A stretch of DNA of 64,000 bases from Brachypterus glaber. Lineage: Eukaryota > Arthropoda > Insecta > Coleoptera > Kateretidae. The stretch spans positions 45,241,794 through 45,305,793 of the forward strand of contig OY294046.1 of the NCBI GenBank assembly GCA_958510825.1. Reading direction: 5' to 3'. The notes below the pieces were generated by a model. The model made no database searches, was not told where the DNA came from, and saw nothing but the letters and a program-made list of their open reading frames with translations. This document shows, piece after piece, positions 22,755 through 35,301 of the stretch (within the stretch, counting starts at the first letter, position 1; each line of letters starts with the position of its first letter). The position numbers were made by a program, and so were the translations under genes.

Positions 22755-24221
22755 CACGGTTCACCTGGGCGATTTTAAATAAAAATTTCGTGGACCCCTA
22801 CATTTTTTGGACTAAAACATAACTGATGACATCAGAAATCAATTCCATTTGAAAGAAAATCGTAAAAGATACACTTTTTTAGACAGATAAAAAAAAGTTT
22901 TTTTGAGTAATAAGGTGTGTCAAAAAATCGCGATTTTCAAAATCAAAAACGCTCTCTGGCTTAAAGGTTGCTCCTTAGTAAAAAACTGTGGCCACTCAAA
23001 AATGAGGCAAATCGATAAATGTTTAGAGGTAGCTCAAAGCACTCAAACTTAAAAAAAAATCGGTACCTGTTTTTCGGATAAAAACTGATACCGATAAAAA
23101 TTGAGGAAATTTTGGAGGGTTTCTTTGGTAATATTTAGAAACAATACTAAATGTAAGAACTAAAACAATTATATCCCCCCCCTCTCCTTAAGCTAGAACA
23201 TGAAAAAATCGCCAATTACTTGAAGATTTCGCAAAAATTTACTTTTTGCAAGTTTTTAAAAGTGCATAAAAAATAGTTTTAAACAAAAAATCTGCAAAAT
23301 TATATATTAGTATATAAGCATATATACATGTTAACCTACATGACTATACAGAAAACATATTTTTTTTCCTCAAGTTGAGTAAAAAAAAATAATTTCGATT
23401 AGAAACGGGGTTTATTTTCTGTTTTTTGCCTAAAACTTTTTTCGGTGTACTTTTTTTTGATTTTTTGGTTGGAATACTTTTTTTATGTAAAAATACACAA
23501 AAAAGTTTCTGTGGTTTAACATCGCAGGTTTAACCGTTTTAAAGATAAATGCATTTAAAAGTAAATGTTTACGCATGAAGAACCATAAATAAAAAAATTA
23601 AAAAATATAAAGCAAAAAATAAATATTTCAGTAATGAGTGGTTATTTAACATCAAAAACAGAAAAAGTTTATATGCACCTTGGTCAAAAAATCATTCCTA
23701 AGGAAGTTATGTCCTTTTAAATATGCCCATTTTCAATAAATTTTCGCAAAATCTTCAAATAATTGGCGATTTTTTTATGTTCTTAAGGGAAGGGGAAATA
23801 TAATTTTTTTAGTTTTCTCACAATTAGTATTGTTTCTAAATATTACCAAAGAAACCCTCCAAAATTTCCTTAATTTGATATACAATCACTTTTTATCCGA
23901 AAAACAGGTACCGATATTTTTCAAAGTTTGAGTGCTTTGAGCTACCTCTAAACATTAATCGATTTGGCTCATTTTTGAGTAGCCACAGTTTTTTACTAAG
24001 GAGCAACTTTTGAGCCAGAGAGAGTTTTCAATTTCGCAAATCGGATTTTTTTGACACACCCTATTACTCAAAAAAAACGTTTTTTTATCATTCTAAAAAA
24101 GTGTATCTTTTACGATTTTCTTTCAAATGGAAATTGATTTCTTATGTCATCAGGTATGTTTTAGTCCAAAAAATGTAGGGGTCCACGAAATTTTTATTTA
24201 AAATCGCCCAGGTGAACCGTG
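22755..24221. mobile_element. Long foldback element with CACGG tips and CTCT target duplication
   Basis: Arms of about 520 bp (22755-23272 and 23712-24221) are inverted copies with modest divergence. The tips are CACGGTTCACCTGGGCGATT on both sides. CTCT lies immediately outside both ends (22751-22754, 24222-24225). The roughly 440 bp centre is AT-rich and non-coding. Tip and 4 bp target agree with the element at 56233-58003. A 4 bp target with a CAC tip recalls Chapaev-type transposons; this is inferred. Confidence 0.75.
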
Positions 24222-24264
24222 CTCTGTAGGAAATCTAAACTATTTTTTAGTACAACAGGCAAAC

Positions 24265-24918
24265 CAAGAACAAAACAAAAACTAGGCATGCCATTAAAAT
24301 TATTAAAAAAACGAAGCACAGGGTTTGGAAAGTTTGATTTTTCTTTATCATCAGTAACACCATATTAAACAGCAATTCTGGGAAAAAGTATTTTTGAGGG
24401 AGGAAAACAAACCTTTGAATTATGGGATATCATATCAAATTGAAAACTAATCTTTAAAATTATCCACACTTTGGGGGCGATAATTTCTTCTTGTGAAAAC
24501 AATATTTTATCGTTGCAGCAATATCCTCTCAATCAATTAGTAATTGGAACGGGTAAAACAAGAACAAAAAATAACTAGGCATGTCATTAAAATTATTAAA
24601 AAAACGAAGCACGAGGTTTGACAAGTTTGATATTTCTTTATCATCAGTAAAACCATATTAAACAGCAATTCTTTTAAAAAGAACTGCAGAACCAAAATTA
24701 TTAGGCTAATGTTATCTTATATATAATATATAAACTGTCAGAAATAGTAGTTATGTGGGTTAAAAACAAATATTTAAACCTCTAAAGAGTTATAGGATAT
24801 CAGATCAAATCAAAAACTAATCTTTGAAATTATCCACACTTTGGGGGCGATAATTTCTTCTTGGGAAAACAATATTTTATCGTTGCAGAAATATCCTCTC
24901 AATCAATTAGTAATTGGA
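24265..24918 (+). repeat. Imperfect tandem duplication
   Basis: Copy one (24265-24549) and copy two (24557-24918) share ACTAGGCATG, ATTATTAAAAAAACGAAGCA, ATCCACACTTTGGGGGCGAT and TCCTCTCAATCAATTAGTAA. Copy two has about 75 extra bases in the middle. No coding content. Confidence 0.8.
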
Positions 24919-25585
24919 ATTTTGGAACCCTATTGTCGTTTGAAAGCGCCATAATGTCACATCAATCACAATAAATAACAATGGACACACGGGCGTAACG
25001 CGTATATACGCGTATTCATTAGGACCACTCCATCCGACGGCGATTCTCGGGAACCACCGTTGAGGACACTGATGTAAAGGCAACTTCTCATTCACCGGTC
25101 TTCATCAAATGAAGCCGGCAGAATTACGTTTAGTAAAGTAATTTAGTTTTTAAGTGAGTGTTTGTTGCGACTATCACAGGACTTTCACATTTATATCAAA
25201 GACTATGTATCTAACAAAGATATTTCTAGAACAGAGTAAAGTTTATGACAATATTATATTATATTAATTTGACAACGATGACGTTGTGAAAAACATTTAG
25301 ATATTTTTATAGTTTTATGTTGGCAACAAGAAAATACAGAATATAGCTATAGTCTATCTTTAGGACGTTTCTAAAAGTGATACTCCAGGTTCTGTGAAAC
25401 CCGCACAACAACTATGTAATGACTCTCCTAAATTGGCCAAATGCTATAGCTACAACTGCTACACATCTCGTTTATAGAAAGCTGTTACAGCTAAGCTGGC
25501 TTTAATTTGACAACGATGACGTTGTGAAAGAGATTTTATAGCTACTTGTGCTACTTGGGATGGCAAAGGGAACGGCGTGTTTCAC
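24919..25585. other. Mixed stretch with a GC-richer island and a repeated near-palindrome
   Basis: Positions 24990-25120 are GC-richer. The motif AATTTGACAACGATGACGTTG occurs twice in direct orientation (about 25266 and 25505). No gene was recognised. Confidence 0.4.
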
Positions 25586-25590
25586 TTAAA

Positions 25591-25956
25591 CAGGCCACCT
25601 ACTAGGGAGCATGTTGCGCAACATGTTGGCGAACGGAGTTCTCGGCAACAAGTTGCCAAATGTGTGTGTTGGTTCGTCAACATGCTGCTATGTTGCAGGC
25701 TCCTAGGACGAGACCGAAAACCAATCTTTTACCCATACTCTTCTTTTCTTTCTCTTATTTTCTGTGGCTATTGTCAGGCCTATTGCAATTGCCACTTTTT
25801 CTTGCTTTGACAGCACTTTCATATTAACCCACTAGTTTAGGTTACGTTTTGTCAACTGAAGTTGCCCAAGATGTTTCCTGATGTGTGAGCTCGGCGGGTT
25901 TTGTTGACAAGCATGTTGAGAAGCATGTTGCCCAACATGCTCCCTAGTGTGGCCTG
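25591..25956. mobile_element. MITE with CAGGCCAC ends and CATGTTG subterminal repeats
   Basis: The ends are CAGGCCACCTACTAGGGAGC at the left and GCTCCCTAGTGTGGCCTG at the right. Inside both ends CATGTTG or CAACATG recurs several times, as in transposase-binding subterminal arrays. The centre is non-coding. The target duplication is unclear. Confidence 0.6.
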
Positions 25957-27140
25957 CTTTAGAAGTTGCAGCAGCAAGTTGCCGCTGAATAGAGTGACCC
26001 TAGAATTCATACCTTCAATCCTACGACGCCGATTGTCGGATTTTTTATAGTAATCCCTTTGTGTTTAATACGTGGTATCTTATTGGATTTATAGTTAATA
26101 ATTTACACTCTGCCGAGACGTACTGTCATATCGAATATTTATTGCCCAAGAATAAATTTCCTAAAGCTTAATCTTCTTGTCGCTTTGTTTAGACGTATTA
26201 GAAAAGGTGCCACTGTTCACCGAATACTTATGGGTTTACAACGAGTCGTATACGACTCTTACATAAGTTATTTTATAATAGTGGTAGCTTTAAGCGTGAC
26301 AGTTTCTTCCGCACACAGAGCCCACAGACGTACTATTTTTGGGTAAGAAATTCCTTGAGAAACTCTTAGGAGCATTAACTTGAGATTACATGTTTTCCAA
26401 TAGTAATTAGTACCAAACTGATAAAACCTAAATCTTATATTACAAGATATTAAAATATCACATTTTAATATGGTACCATTATACTTTGGTATTAAAGTAA
26501 AGATTGCAGAATATTTAAATCTTTGTGTTGAGAAAAAATTGTTCTAGTTTGGTTGTTACAAAACAGCACTGAGCTATGAAAAGGTGGATGCCATTACTGG
26601 TTGAGAACATTTTTTATCTTTTTTTTGGTTGTGAGTGTTCTAGAATTTGATCATAATCAAGAAAATTTGATATGAGGGCTTCTAAGAAGGTTGTACAATA
26701 TGGTTTTAAGTAATCTTGACAGTTTTGGATAAAAAACATAGTCCTGAATCTAGATTCTGCGTCCACTTTGTGTTCTGAAAACTGTTGGTCATAAATACTA
26801 AGAACGGGTCAAAGTATAGAATATTTCTAGCCTAATAAGAAAATTAAGCATTTCCAACTCGAGAGATAGTATTTGGCCAAATTAGCATATCGAGAGTTGG
26901 AAATGTCATTTACCTAAAAGGTTAGAACAGTTTTTAATTCACAATCAAAGTCAAAACACAATATATTACAAAAATATTTACATTAAAATAAATATGAGGT
27001 AAAATCTAAATCCAAAAGCTAGAGAGCTTTTTTCGGCCCTTAGTTAGAAAAAAATTAACTTTGCAACTTTTTATAATGCACAAAAAGGACATTTTACTCT
27101 ATGATTGTGAATAAAGTATTTTCACTCGTCGTAGTTAATA
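25957..27140. other. AT-rich stretch without recognisable gene
   Basis: The only structure noted is a small hairpin at 26848-26907, where CATTTCCAACTC faces GAGTTGGAAATG. Confidence 0.4.
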
Positions 27141-27146
27141 TAAAGG

Positions 27147-28008
27147 AAAGGCGCCTAATTTCAGATGGTTTCCTAATTTCGGATAGTAGTGTATTTAAGA
27201 TACTATCGGCAGAGCTAAACAAAAACCTACTTTTATGTAAAGCCAAACTTCAAACTAAATCCGCCCTGTAATATGATAACGGTAGAGCTTTTCCCCTTTA
27301 AATGGCAGCACAAATCGTTTAAATTGCAAATACCAGTTTTGTGCTCAGCTGCGTTAACGTGCTTCTTTATTTTATAAATAATCGTTATAAAAGTGTGTTT
27401 TTGTCTTGGGAAAGTTTGTTAAGTTGATCCACTAGTCATAATTAAGTAATTTGAAAACATAAACATTTTACAAATTTCTAATTGAAAAAGCAGAAAGTTG
27501 CATAATTTCTGATAGGTCATTTTTGTGTATTTGATTCCCAATTTCGGATATCCGAAAGGTAATTATTATTCAGGATAACCAACCATTAATTATTATTATT
27601 ATTATGATACAACAAACTAAGATACTAAGATATTCGAAATTGGGAATCTAAAATTATGGCTCATATAGTATTTCGTAAAAAATTGCTTAATGAATAAATT
27701 ACTTCTTAAATGTCAAGGAGTAACAAGAAACATAAGCAGTGGGTTCCAGATCTACTCTTGAAAAAAAATCGGTTATGTCCTAAATTAGGAACCGTTTTCC
27801 AAATGCACAAAAATGCGCTATTTTTTTTAACCGTATTTTTTGGAAAAAATTAACTGTAATAAAACTTTTTTTCATAGTAAATCATGGTTGGTTATAATAA
27901 GTGTTATGTTGTTATATAAAGAAAATATCAAAAATATAAAAAAAAAGTATTATGACTATTAAATATTGAATAAATTGTAAATGGTATCCGAAATTAGGCG
28001 ACCTTCCT
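27147..28008. mobile_element. TIR element with GGAAAGGCGCCTAATTTC ends
   Basis: Left GGAAAGGCGCCTAATTTCAG and right GAAATTAGGCGACCTTCC form terminal inverted repeats of about 25 bp. A further CCTAATTTCGGATA copy sits just inside the left end. The interior is AT-rich with an ATT microsatellite near 27590 and no transposase. The superfamily is unknown. Confidence 0.55.
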
Positions 28009-28685
28009 CTATTTTAGATTGTTTTGGCAAGTTTATTAAATATTATTTTCAATCCTGGATCAGCTGGAAAGTTTCCTTAAAACATACATATTTTAACAAA
28101 AGCTTCAAGGACAAACACTCTGAATGCGAAAAAATTAAGTCACTGAATCGAACGTAAATAATAATTTTCGACAAAAAATCGAAGAGAATGTAACTGAATA
28201 CCCAACTAAACAAGAGCGATATCTTTTTGGAAAAGCCCCTACAAGCAGAATCAATGTTTCGGGCACTCCATAAGTAAAGTTAAAACGGCCCAATTGAATC
28301 GAGGCACACTTGTCGAGATTTCCGTCCAACAGACAAACAAATTTATACGTGCCGTTTTGGAGAAACATGCAAGTAAGAAAAATCGCGACGCGGTAACGAG
28401 TTAAATTGAAAATTCGGCGAATCAATTGATTATCCCCCAAGACACCGCCTCCTTCCACACGGGACCACCATCGGCGATTCTTATTTCGTTTACGGGTACA
28501 ATGGGCGCCTCTTTTATATGGGAGTACACAGAAAAAAATTGCATATTTTATGTTTGTATTTTTGGTAGAGATAACGTCCTTTGTAAAATTTATGATTTAT
28601 TATGATAGGTACTTAATAACGTTTTCTTCGTCCGTTAAAAAGAATACCAAAACAAAATATGCAAGAATAAGTTTAATAGCTGCTC
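28009..28685. other. Less AT-rich, apparently single-copy stretch
   Basis: Positions 28130-28500 are more balanced in base composition than the surroundings and have no copy elsewhere in the window. A 107-codon minus-strand frame (28135-28458) has no family that I recognise. It could be host unique sequence, but coding status is unsupported. Confidence 0.35.
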
Positions 28686-28689
28686 TTTT

Positions 28690-29390
28690 TTTAGATTAAC
28701 TTTTGAACTAGTTGAGATATCAACTTCAAATTTAGAACTCTTAAATAAGACAACTTAAACTATCTTTTAGCATATATTTGATATTTTCAGCTCTTAAAAT
28801 GTGGGCAGGGGGGCATGGGAGGACATTTTTTTAAATGGAAAGGGGTGTCGTGTGATACATCATTTTAAAGCTTATAAAATTCTCTATTTAAACTAATATT
28901 TTTAAATTTTTTAAAAAAGGTTTTTAAGGTTTTTCAATTTTTTGTACTAAAACATTTGAATTTTTAAGTTTTTTTTTATAAATTTTTATTTATGTCAACT
29001 AAAATTAGTTTAAAAGTATAATCAACATTTTTTTATGATAAAATTAAGCATTTTTAAAAAATTATTTGTTTTTTTTTAGAGGAATTTTGACATTAATACC
29101 CATTTTCAACCCCATTTTAAAACCAATTTTTTTTTTAATTTAAAAATATGGAGTTAAATGGAGAATTTTATAAGCTTAAAAATGATGTATTACACGACCC
29201 CCTTTCCATTTAAAAAATGTGCCCCCATGCCCCCCTGCCCACATTTTAAGAGCTGAAAGTATTAAATATATGCTAAAAGATAGTTTAAGTAGTCTTATTT
29301 AAAAGTTCCAAATTTGAAGTCAATATCTCAACTGGTTCAAAAGTTAAGAGGGGGGGGGGTGACTTTTGGATCGCTCTGTATATTTATATT
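28690..29390. mobile_element. Palindromic repeat related to 925-2533
   Basis: Arms of about 200 bp (28693-28890 and 29158-29375) are inverted copies. The right end reads GTGACTTTTGGATCGCTCTG followed by TA, close to the tip of the element at 925-2533. The left tip is lost. A related right part also occurs at 61750-61910. Confidence 0.6.
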
Positions 29391-30041
29391 TGGATCCTTA
29401 AAACCCAGAAGAGACCTGAAGATCATAATCTAAAAAAATAACCGAGATTTAAACAAAAAACCTTTAGGTTCCTATGAAGGGTTGATGATTTGTTTGGTTA
29501 GGTTTAAAACCATTGTTGGTTGGTTTGGGTTATTGACAGGAAAAGCCAATCGGCTTACCACCAAAACACTAGAAAACCAAATAGACAAAGCAACAACCGC
29601 CGTTAACCGATCCAGTGATGATTAATACACTTTAGCTTTTTGAAAATTAATCAGATATCTGTTTTTTTTCTGTGTATACACTTGCACTGTTCATCCTACA
29701 CGCATAACAAAACAATCCACCCGGAATATTTCAATAATTAACAAATATACACGGTTAGACTTGTCCTCATTTGCATGCAACACACTCATACAAGTCGTAA
29801 TTCTCTCTCTAAACAACGATCCAGAATTCTTCGGACGTGAATTATGGACCACTCTTACCAATAAAATGTATTTCAACCAAAGTCTATTTGAAATCTGATA
29901 CATCAGAGTAATTTTCGGGAATAAATAGCACTTTTAAAGACATTACTTTCCAATTTCTTAGATGTTCCTACTAATAACATGAAACAACATGAAATCTAAG
30001 ACACCTACCTTATATGTTCCTACTAATAACATGAAATAACA
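29391..30041. other. Stretch with a short tandem duplication
   Basis: TGTTCCTACTAATAACATGAAA occurs at about 29963 and again at about 30016; the second copy was later split by the next element. A fragment at 29541-29630 resembles the minus strand of 58990-59060 (CCACCAAAACACTAGA shared). Confidence 0.45.
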
Positions 30042-30044
30042 TTA

Positions 30045-30957
30045 GGGGTGACCGGGGCTACTTGTCGCAAGGGTAAGTTGTCGAAGTGCTTATATCTTAA
30101 ATAGTAAAATATTTTTCTGCGCCAAACCAAGATTAACCGCTGCGTTACAATAGTGCCATTTATCATTTGTAAACTTAAATGCAATAAAATAAAAGAACAT
30201 CCAGGTAAACCAAAAAATGTAAAAATTAAAGAACCCAGTAATTTTTTTGTGGTAAATATTTTTTCTTATTGTTACTGATTTAAAGCATTAATATAAGAGA
30301 ATTTTATGTATAATAATAGTTTAAGATGTATATTATTTGTTGATATTGTCATTTAGGAGTGTTTATTCGTTAATTAGAAAGTACTTGATACATAACGTAA
30401 AATTGGCCACTGGGGCTAGTTGTCGCATTTGGTTTGGGGCTAGTTGTCGCATGATCTGGAAATATGTTCATGGTATAACATTTCCTTTTTGGCATTTTTT
30501 TATTCAAAACTGTCTAAAAAAGTGAAACTTTGTCGAATAGCAAATTCGTTTATTAAATTATATTAAATTAAAAAAAAAATCAAAAAAATATTATTTAATT
30601 ATAAAGTTGGAAATTTTGGCACAAAAGTAAAAAGTTAGATAACAATCAGCTTGTGGGGAGGCACATGTCTTATTAGTTATTTATAATTTTTATAAATGCC
30701 TTTATATTTCTTCAAAAAAATATACTGAAGTGCCTCGACAACGTGCCCCGTGATGGGGCACGTTGTCACAATTTTCAAGACTTCACAAAAAAAACATAAC
30801 TCTAATACCCTATAAATTTTTCCATGTTTTTTCTTTAAATAATGTTACTGAAACATGCAGCTAAAATTACCATTAGGTCAATTAAAAAAAAAAATACCAA
30901 AATATAGGAAAAAACTGATTTTGAATGAAAAGTGCGACAATTAGCCCCGGTCACCCC
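30045..30957. mobile_element. TA-flanked TIR element, short copy (GGGGTGACCGGGGCTA ends)
   Basis: The ends GGGGTGACCGGGGCTACTTG and ATTAGCCCCGGTCACCCC are inverted repeats with TA on each side (30043-30044, 30958-30959). Motifs GGGGCTAGTTGTCGCA occur several times inside (30413, 30437), possibly binding sites. No transposase is present. A second, interrupted copy lies at 46500-50598 in the same orientation. Confidence 0.7.
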
Positions 30958-31059
30958 TAAATTTAAGACACCTAGGTACTGCTGTTTGAAGCACAAATTA
31001 TTTTAGAAATTGTCAGAATTAAGAAAATAATAGCAGCGTAAACTCACCAATCACAGTCC

Positions 31060-31790
31060 ATTTATTATTATATTATTCACAGCGCCTGTGCTAAAATAAT
31101 ATTATACGGTAGTTTCGAATTTTTAAAAAAAATCAAAAATTATCCGAGACAAAAAATTCTTGGATATAAAAAAGTTTGGTTTGGTTTTGCATAAAAAATT
31201 GGACTTTTTTTTTCAAATGTCTGTCTGTCTGTCCCCCAGTCTGATGACGTTTTTGTGTGCACGATAACTCAAGAACGAATAATCCGATCGACTTGAAACT
31301 TTCAGGAAAAATCAAGTTTTATGAGGAAAAAGTCTTTATTATTTTTGAAAGCAATCCCTAGAAAAACAACAAAGTTATGGGAGGTTAAACTTAAAAAAAA
31401 AATCGAAAAAACTGAAAGAAAATTTCGATTAACGTAATTTTTTCTGGAAAAATTATTTTTATTATAATGCTCAATTCTAAAAATAAAAAATAAAAAAAAT
31501 AAAAATTTTGAAAATGTTTTTTTTTTTGTTTTTTTTTTTTGAAAACATTTTATTTTTTTTTTTAATTTTTCGTCTTTCACAAAAAGAATATTTAATCTAA
31601 AAAATTGAAATATTTTGAAAAGTGTTTTTTTAACTTTTTTTTTCAATAATTTTTCGTTTTTCAAAAATGTATTTTTTTGTTATTTTTTTTGAAAATTAAT
31701 TTTTTTTAAGTATTTGGGAAATGCAATATACCATTTACTGTGAATAATATATAATGCAATGCGTAGTATTACATATCTTCACGGCTTGTT
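31060..31790 (+). mobile_element. Most complete copy of the CACGGCTTGT-ending dispersed family
   Basis: It begins with a stem-loop region (TTATTCACAGCGCCTGTGCT... GGTAGTTTCGAA), then a GTCTGTCTGTCTGTC tract, GATAACTCAAGAACGAATAA, a long A/T-homopolymer zone, CCATTTACTGTGAATAATAT, a short hairpin and the terminus CTTCACGGCTTGT. Other members are at 10180-10620, 34785-35045, 44570-44870, 44873-45350 and 62822-62886. A 5' palindrome, a microsatellite-like interior and a 3' hairpin recall DINE/HINE Helitron derivatives; this is inferred. Confidence 0.55.
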
Positions 31791-31799
31791 TACTATTAT

Positions 31800-32340
31800 T
31801 TCACTAATGAAAGTAGAACAATTTTTTATTCACTTTGTTTTAACTTGTTTTAATTATTTCTCTAATTTTTTTTTGATGTAAATTATGGACCAATCTTACA
31901 AATAAAAAGGTTATCGAACAAATTCAATTTGGAACCTGAGTAAAGGGTAAAAAATGTAAGGATAAAAAGTAGGGATAAAACCTTTAAACATATTAGGTAC
32001 TTTTTGATGTGTTATATTTTCTACTAGATACATTCTTTTGAGCGTGAGTTATAGTGTACTCTTACTAATAAACCGTACCTACTTCGGCCAAATTGAATTA
32101 AAATCCGATACAAAAAGTCATTTTTGTTAATAATAAATGGTTTAAATTCAAATAAAAATACCTTTTAAAGCTATTCGTTTTCAATGTTTTATAATTTTCT
32201 ACGAATAACATTAAATTTAAATCTAAGACACTAACTGCCGTTTGCACCATACATTTTTGGTAATTCTCAGCATTAAGAAAAGAACAACAATTAATTAATT
32301 AATTAGTTACTGCTTCCTTTATTTACAGCAGTAGATTTTT
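31800..32340. repeat. Decayed relative of 29830-31030
   Basis: Shared blocks include GAATAACATTAAATTTAA, ATCTAAGACAC and TCTCAGCATTAAGAAAA. No gene. Confidence 0.4.
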
Positions 32341-34784
32341 GTTTTATTTTAATTTGGAAAATAAATACCCAAATGCCCAGTAAAAAAGCTTTCCCATTTG
32401 TCACCTCCGCGCGTAAAATGGATTTTTTATTACCAGCTTCACTTTAGCAACCTTAAAAATATACAAAATTTTCACGAAAACTACTCCCCGCCTCTTAGGG
32501 GGTGGATTTAGAATATTTTTATTATCAGATTCACTTTTAGCAACCTCAAAAACCCCAATAAACAAATTTTCACGAAAACTACCCCCCGCCCCTCAGGGAG
32601 TGGAGTTAGATTTTTTTATTATCAGATTCTCCTTCAGAAACCTTAAATACCCCATATATCAATTTTCACAAAAACTACCCCCGCCCCTCAGGGGGTGAAT
32701 TTAGATTTTTTTTATTATCAGTATCACTTTCAGCAACCTCAAAAACCCCAATATACCAGTTTTCACGAAAACTACCCCCCACCCCACAGGGGGTAAAATT
32801 AGAACAAAATTATTATCAGATTCATATTCGTCAACCCTAAAAACCCCTATATACCAATTTTGACGAAAATATTTAAAATATTTAAAAATATTTACCCCCT
32901 CGCCCCTGCGGGGGTGAAGTTAGAAAATTATTATTATTAGATTCAACTTCAGCAACCTTAAACACCCCTATATAGCAATTTTCAAATTTTTGTAAAAAAA
33001 TGTATTTTTTCCCATTTGTACCCCTTGCCGCACCCCAATGTTCACCAAAAACAATCCCGAGCGAGAACTTTTGGTAAAATACCTGTAACCCAAATTTTAA
33101 GTCTCTAGCTTAAATCGTTCTTAGGTTATCGTGCTTACAAGATTTTTCCGGACAGAACGATCGACCGACCGACCGATCTACCTACCGACAATTTTTTTTT
33201 TTGCTTTATATCGACATAAAACGTCATAAAACGCAAAAATAGGCAAACAAAAATTTTGAAAATTTTTGCACGAATACAATGCTTTCCGAAATTTTGAAAA
33301 TTTTCAAAATGGGAAAGAAAAAATATTTATTTTCTCATACTTATGTTAGGAAAATTTCTAATATTAAACGACAAATTTTTAGAAAGTCGGTTCCCTGACA
33401 CGATCTTAATTCAAAAATAAAACTACTTTCAATACATGTGGATCTATATATTAAATAAAATAAACTAAATTAGTAAATAACGGTTAAATTTAAAATTCTT
33501 TTAGTTCTACCTTGGATTAAATTCAAACTGAAATCTTAGACATTCCAAAAATATAATTTTGGTAAATAAATAGCTGTGTGTTTATTTCAGGATATAGACC
33601 GTGTCAAAAAAGTTCTAAAGTATTACTTACCTATTTTAAAAAGTTTCGTATTTTATTTCTAAAGCACCTTTAGGAAAAACATCCATTAGTAAGGGTGAAA
33701 AGTCAGAAAGTATTAGTTCTGTAAGATGCTCTAAACCCGAATAAATAGTATATTGTTTTACTAAGAGGAAAGGTGAAGCTTTTTTTTACTGGTCTGTAGA
33801 ATTTATGGACGACGCGAAGCGGAGTCCGGAAACTAAAGAAGAGTAAAGCACTTCTCCTCTGAGTGAAACTTACTATTTTTTTCTTTAATCATCCTATACA
33901 TATGTTTTAAATATTAATTTTTGAATTTAATTTATTCAGTAATAAAGTATGTTTTTTTTTATTAAAATAGGCCAATAAAACCCTTTCGAAATAAACTTAA
34001 ACCTTCCTTTAAGGAAATAATAAATAAATAAAAAATAGCTTATTTTAAATTTTTTTCGTAGGCTAAATCGAACACTTTTCGCGATTTCGATGGTAACTTG
34101 TCTAATGTAACATTTGCAATTTCGGAGAGATTTTTAGGTGTATAAACCATATATTCTTCTTCAATCATTTTTAATCAATTTCACCCGAGGTTTTTGCACA
34201 GAATCTCGAGTCAACCACCTGTTTACATAATAAACAAATAAGTTTGAAGTATGGTTGTCATCATATGTTTTGCTAACTAACTTTTTTTACGGCGTACAAC
34301 AATGAACTCATTTTTTTACTGTAAAAAAATAGATAACTAGTGTGTTCAGTTATAAAATATAAACATTTTAGTTCGCTTGAAGAAAAAGATACTTTTTATT
34401 CGATTGTATCTAAAAGTGCCACGTTTTGTAAAATAAACCTGTACGAAAAGTTTAATTTTTCGATCTAGGTCGCAAAAGTAAAATAGTCGACGCTGATTGG
34501 TTGATTGATATTATAACTGTTGACATTTGAATTCTAACCACTAATTTGTTATCAAAAATACAAATGTATTTATTAATATATTACAATAGAATCAAAAATA
34601 GTGTATGATACACGTACGAAAACTGTTTTTAGGGCAAATTTGGCATCCGAGCTCGAAGAGCGAGGTTGGCAATCTCAGTAATCGCTCTAAAAACAGTATT
34701 TTTCGTCCCTGTATAATAAACTACTATTTTTAATAACATATGTATTGCATTTTCCAATTGCATACTAAAAAATAATTTGAGTTC

Positions 34785-35045
34785 TGTTATTATACTATTC
34801 ACAGCGCCTGCGCTAGAATAGTATTATACGGTAGTTTCGAATTTTCAAAAAAATTTAAAATCGCCCTAGACATAAGTTCTAGGATATAAATGTATTATGA
34901 AAAAATAAGCAACTTTTTTTTGAAATGTCCGTCTGTCCTTCTAATATCATGTTTTCGTGTACACGATAACTCAAGAATGCGATCGACTCGAAATTTTTGG
35001 GAAAAATCAAGTTCTATGAGGGGAAGATCCCTATTGTTTTTGAAA
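34785..35045 (+). mobile_element. Partial copy of the CACGGCTTGT-ending family (5' part)
   Basis: It opens with ATACTATTCACAGCGCCTGC and GGTAGTTTCGAATTTT, and continues to AAGTTCTATGAGGGGAAGAT. The 3' part is missing. The opening forms a stem-loop (ATACTATTC against GAATAGTAT). Confidence 0.5.
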
Positions 35046-35080
35046 AACATTTGAAAATTGCTATATAGGGGTTTTTAAGC

Positions 35081-35301
35081 ACTATGAGCTCGTTACCGTA
35101 GTAAATACCAAGTAAATACTAAACGTTTTTGCTTACATGGAAACCCAGGAAAGTCTAGTTAACATTCACTGCTTGTCAAAATTACCAGAACTATAACAAC
35201 GTGAACTATTACTGTAACAACCAGTGAATGTTAAATGAACTTTCGTGGTATCCCCACGAAAGCAAAAAAGTTTAATATTAATACGATAACAAGCTCTCAG
35301 T
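35081..35301. mobile_element. Second member of the ACTGAGAGCTTGTTACCG MITE family
   Basis: Palindromic, with the same ends and centre (AGTTAACATTCACT, TATTACTGTAACAA) as 12235-12435 but more diverged. A small duplication of TAGTAAATACCAAGTAAATAC occurs near the left end. The flanks AAGC and GAGG do not match. Confidence 0.6.

Noticed and set aside
28135..28458. 107-codon minus-strand frame in a less AT-rich island
   Set aside because: Composition is suggestive but no motif or family is visible; kept as unknown sequence only.
31302..31664. 120-codon minus-strand frame rich in Lys and Phe
   Set aside because: Produced by long A and T runs inside a dispersed repeat.
33150..33190. GACCGACCGACCGATC run as a regulatory site
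   Set aside because: Similar short tetranucleotide runs recur in other repeat families here (GTCTGTCTGTC near 31218); more likely microsatellite-like repeat sequence.
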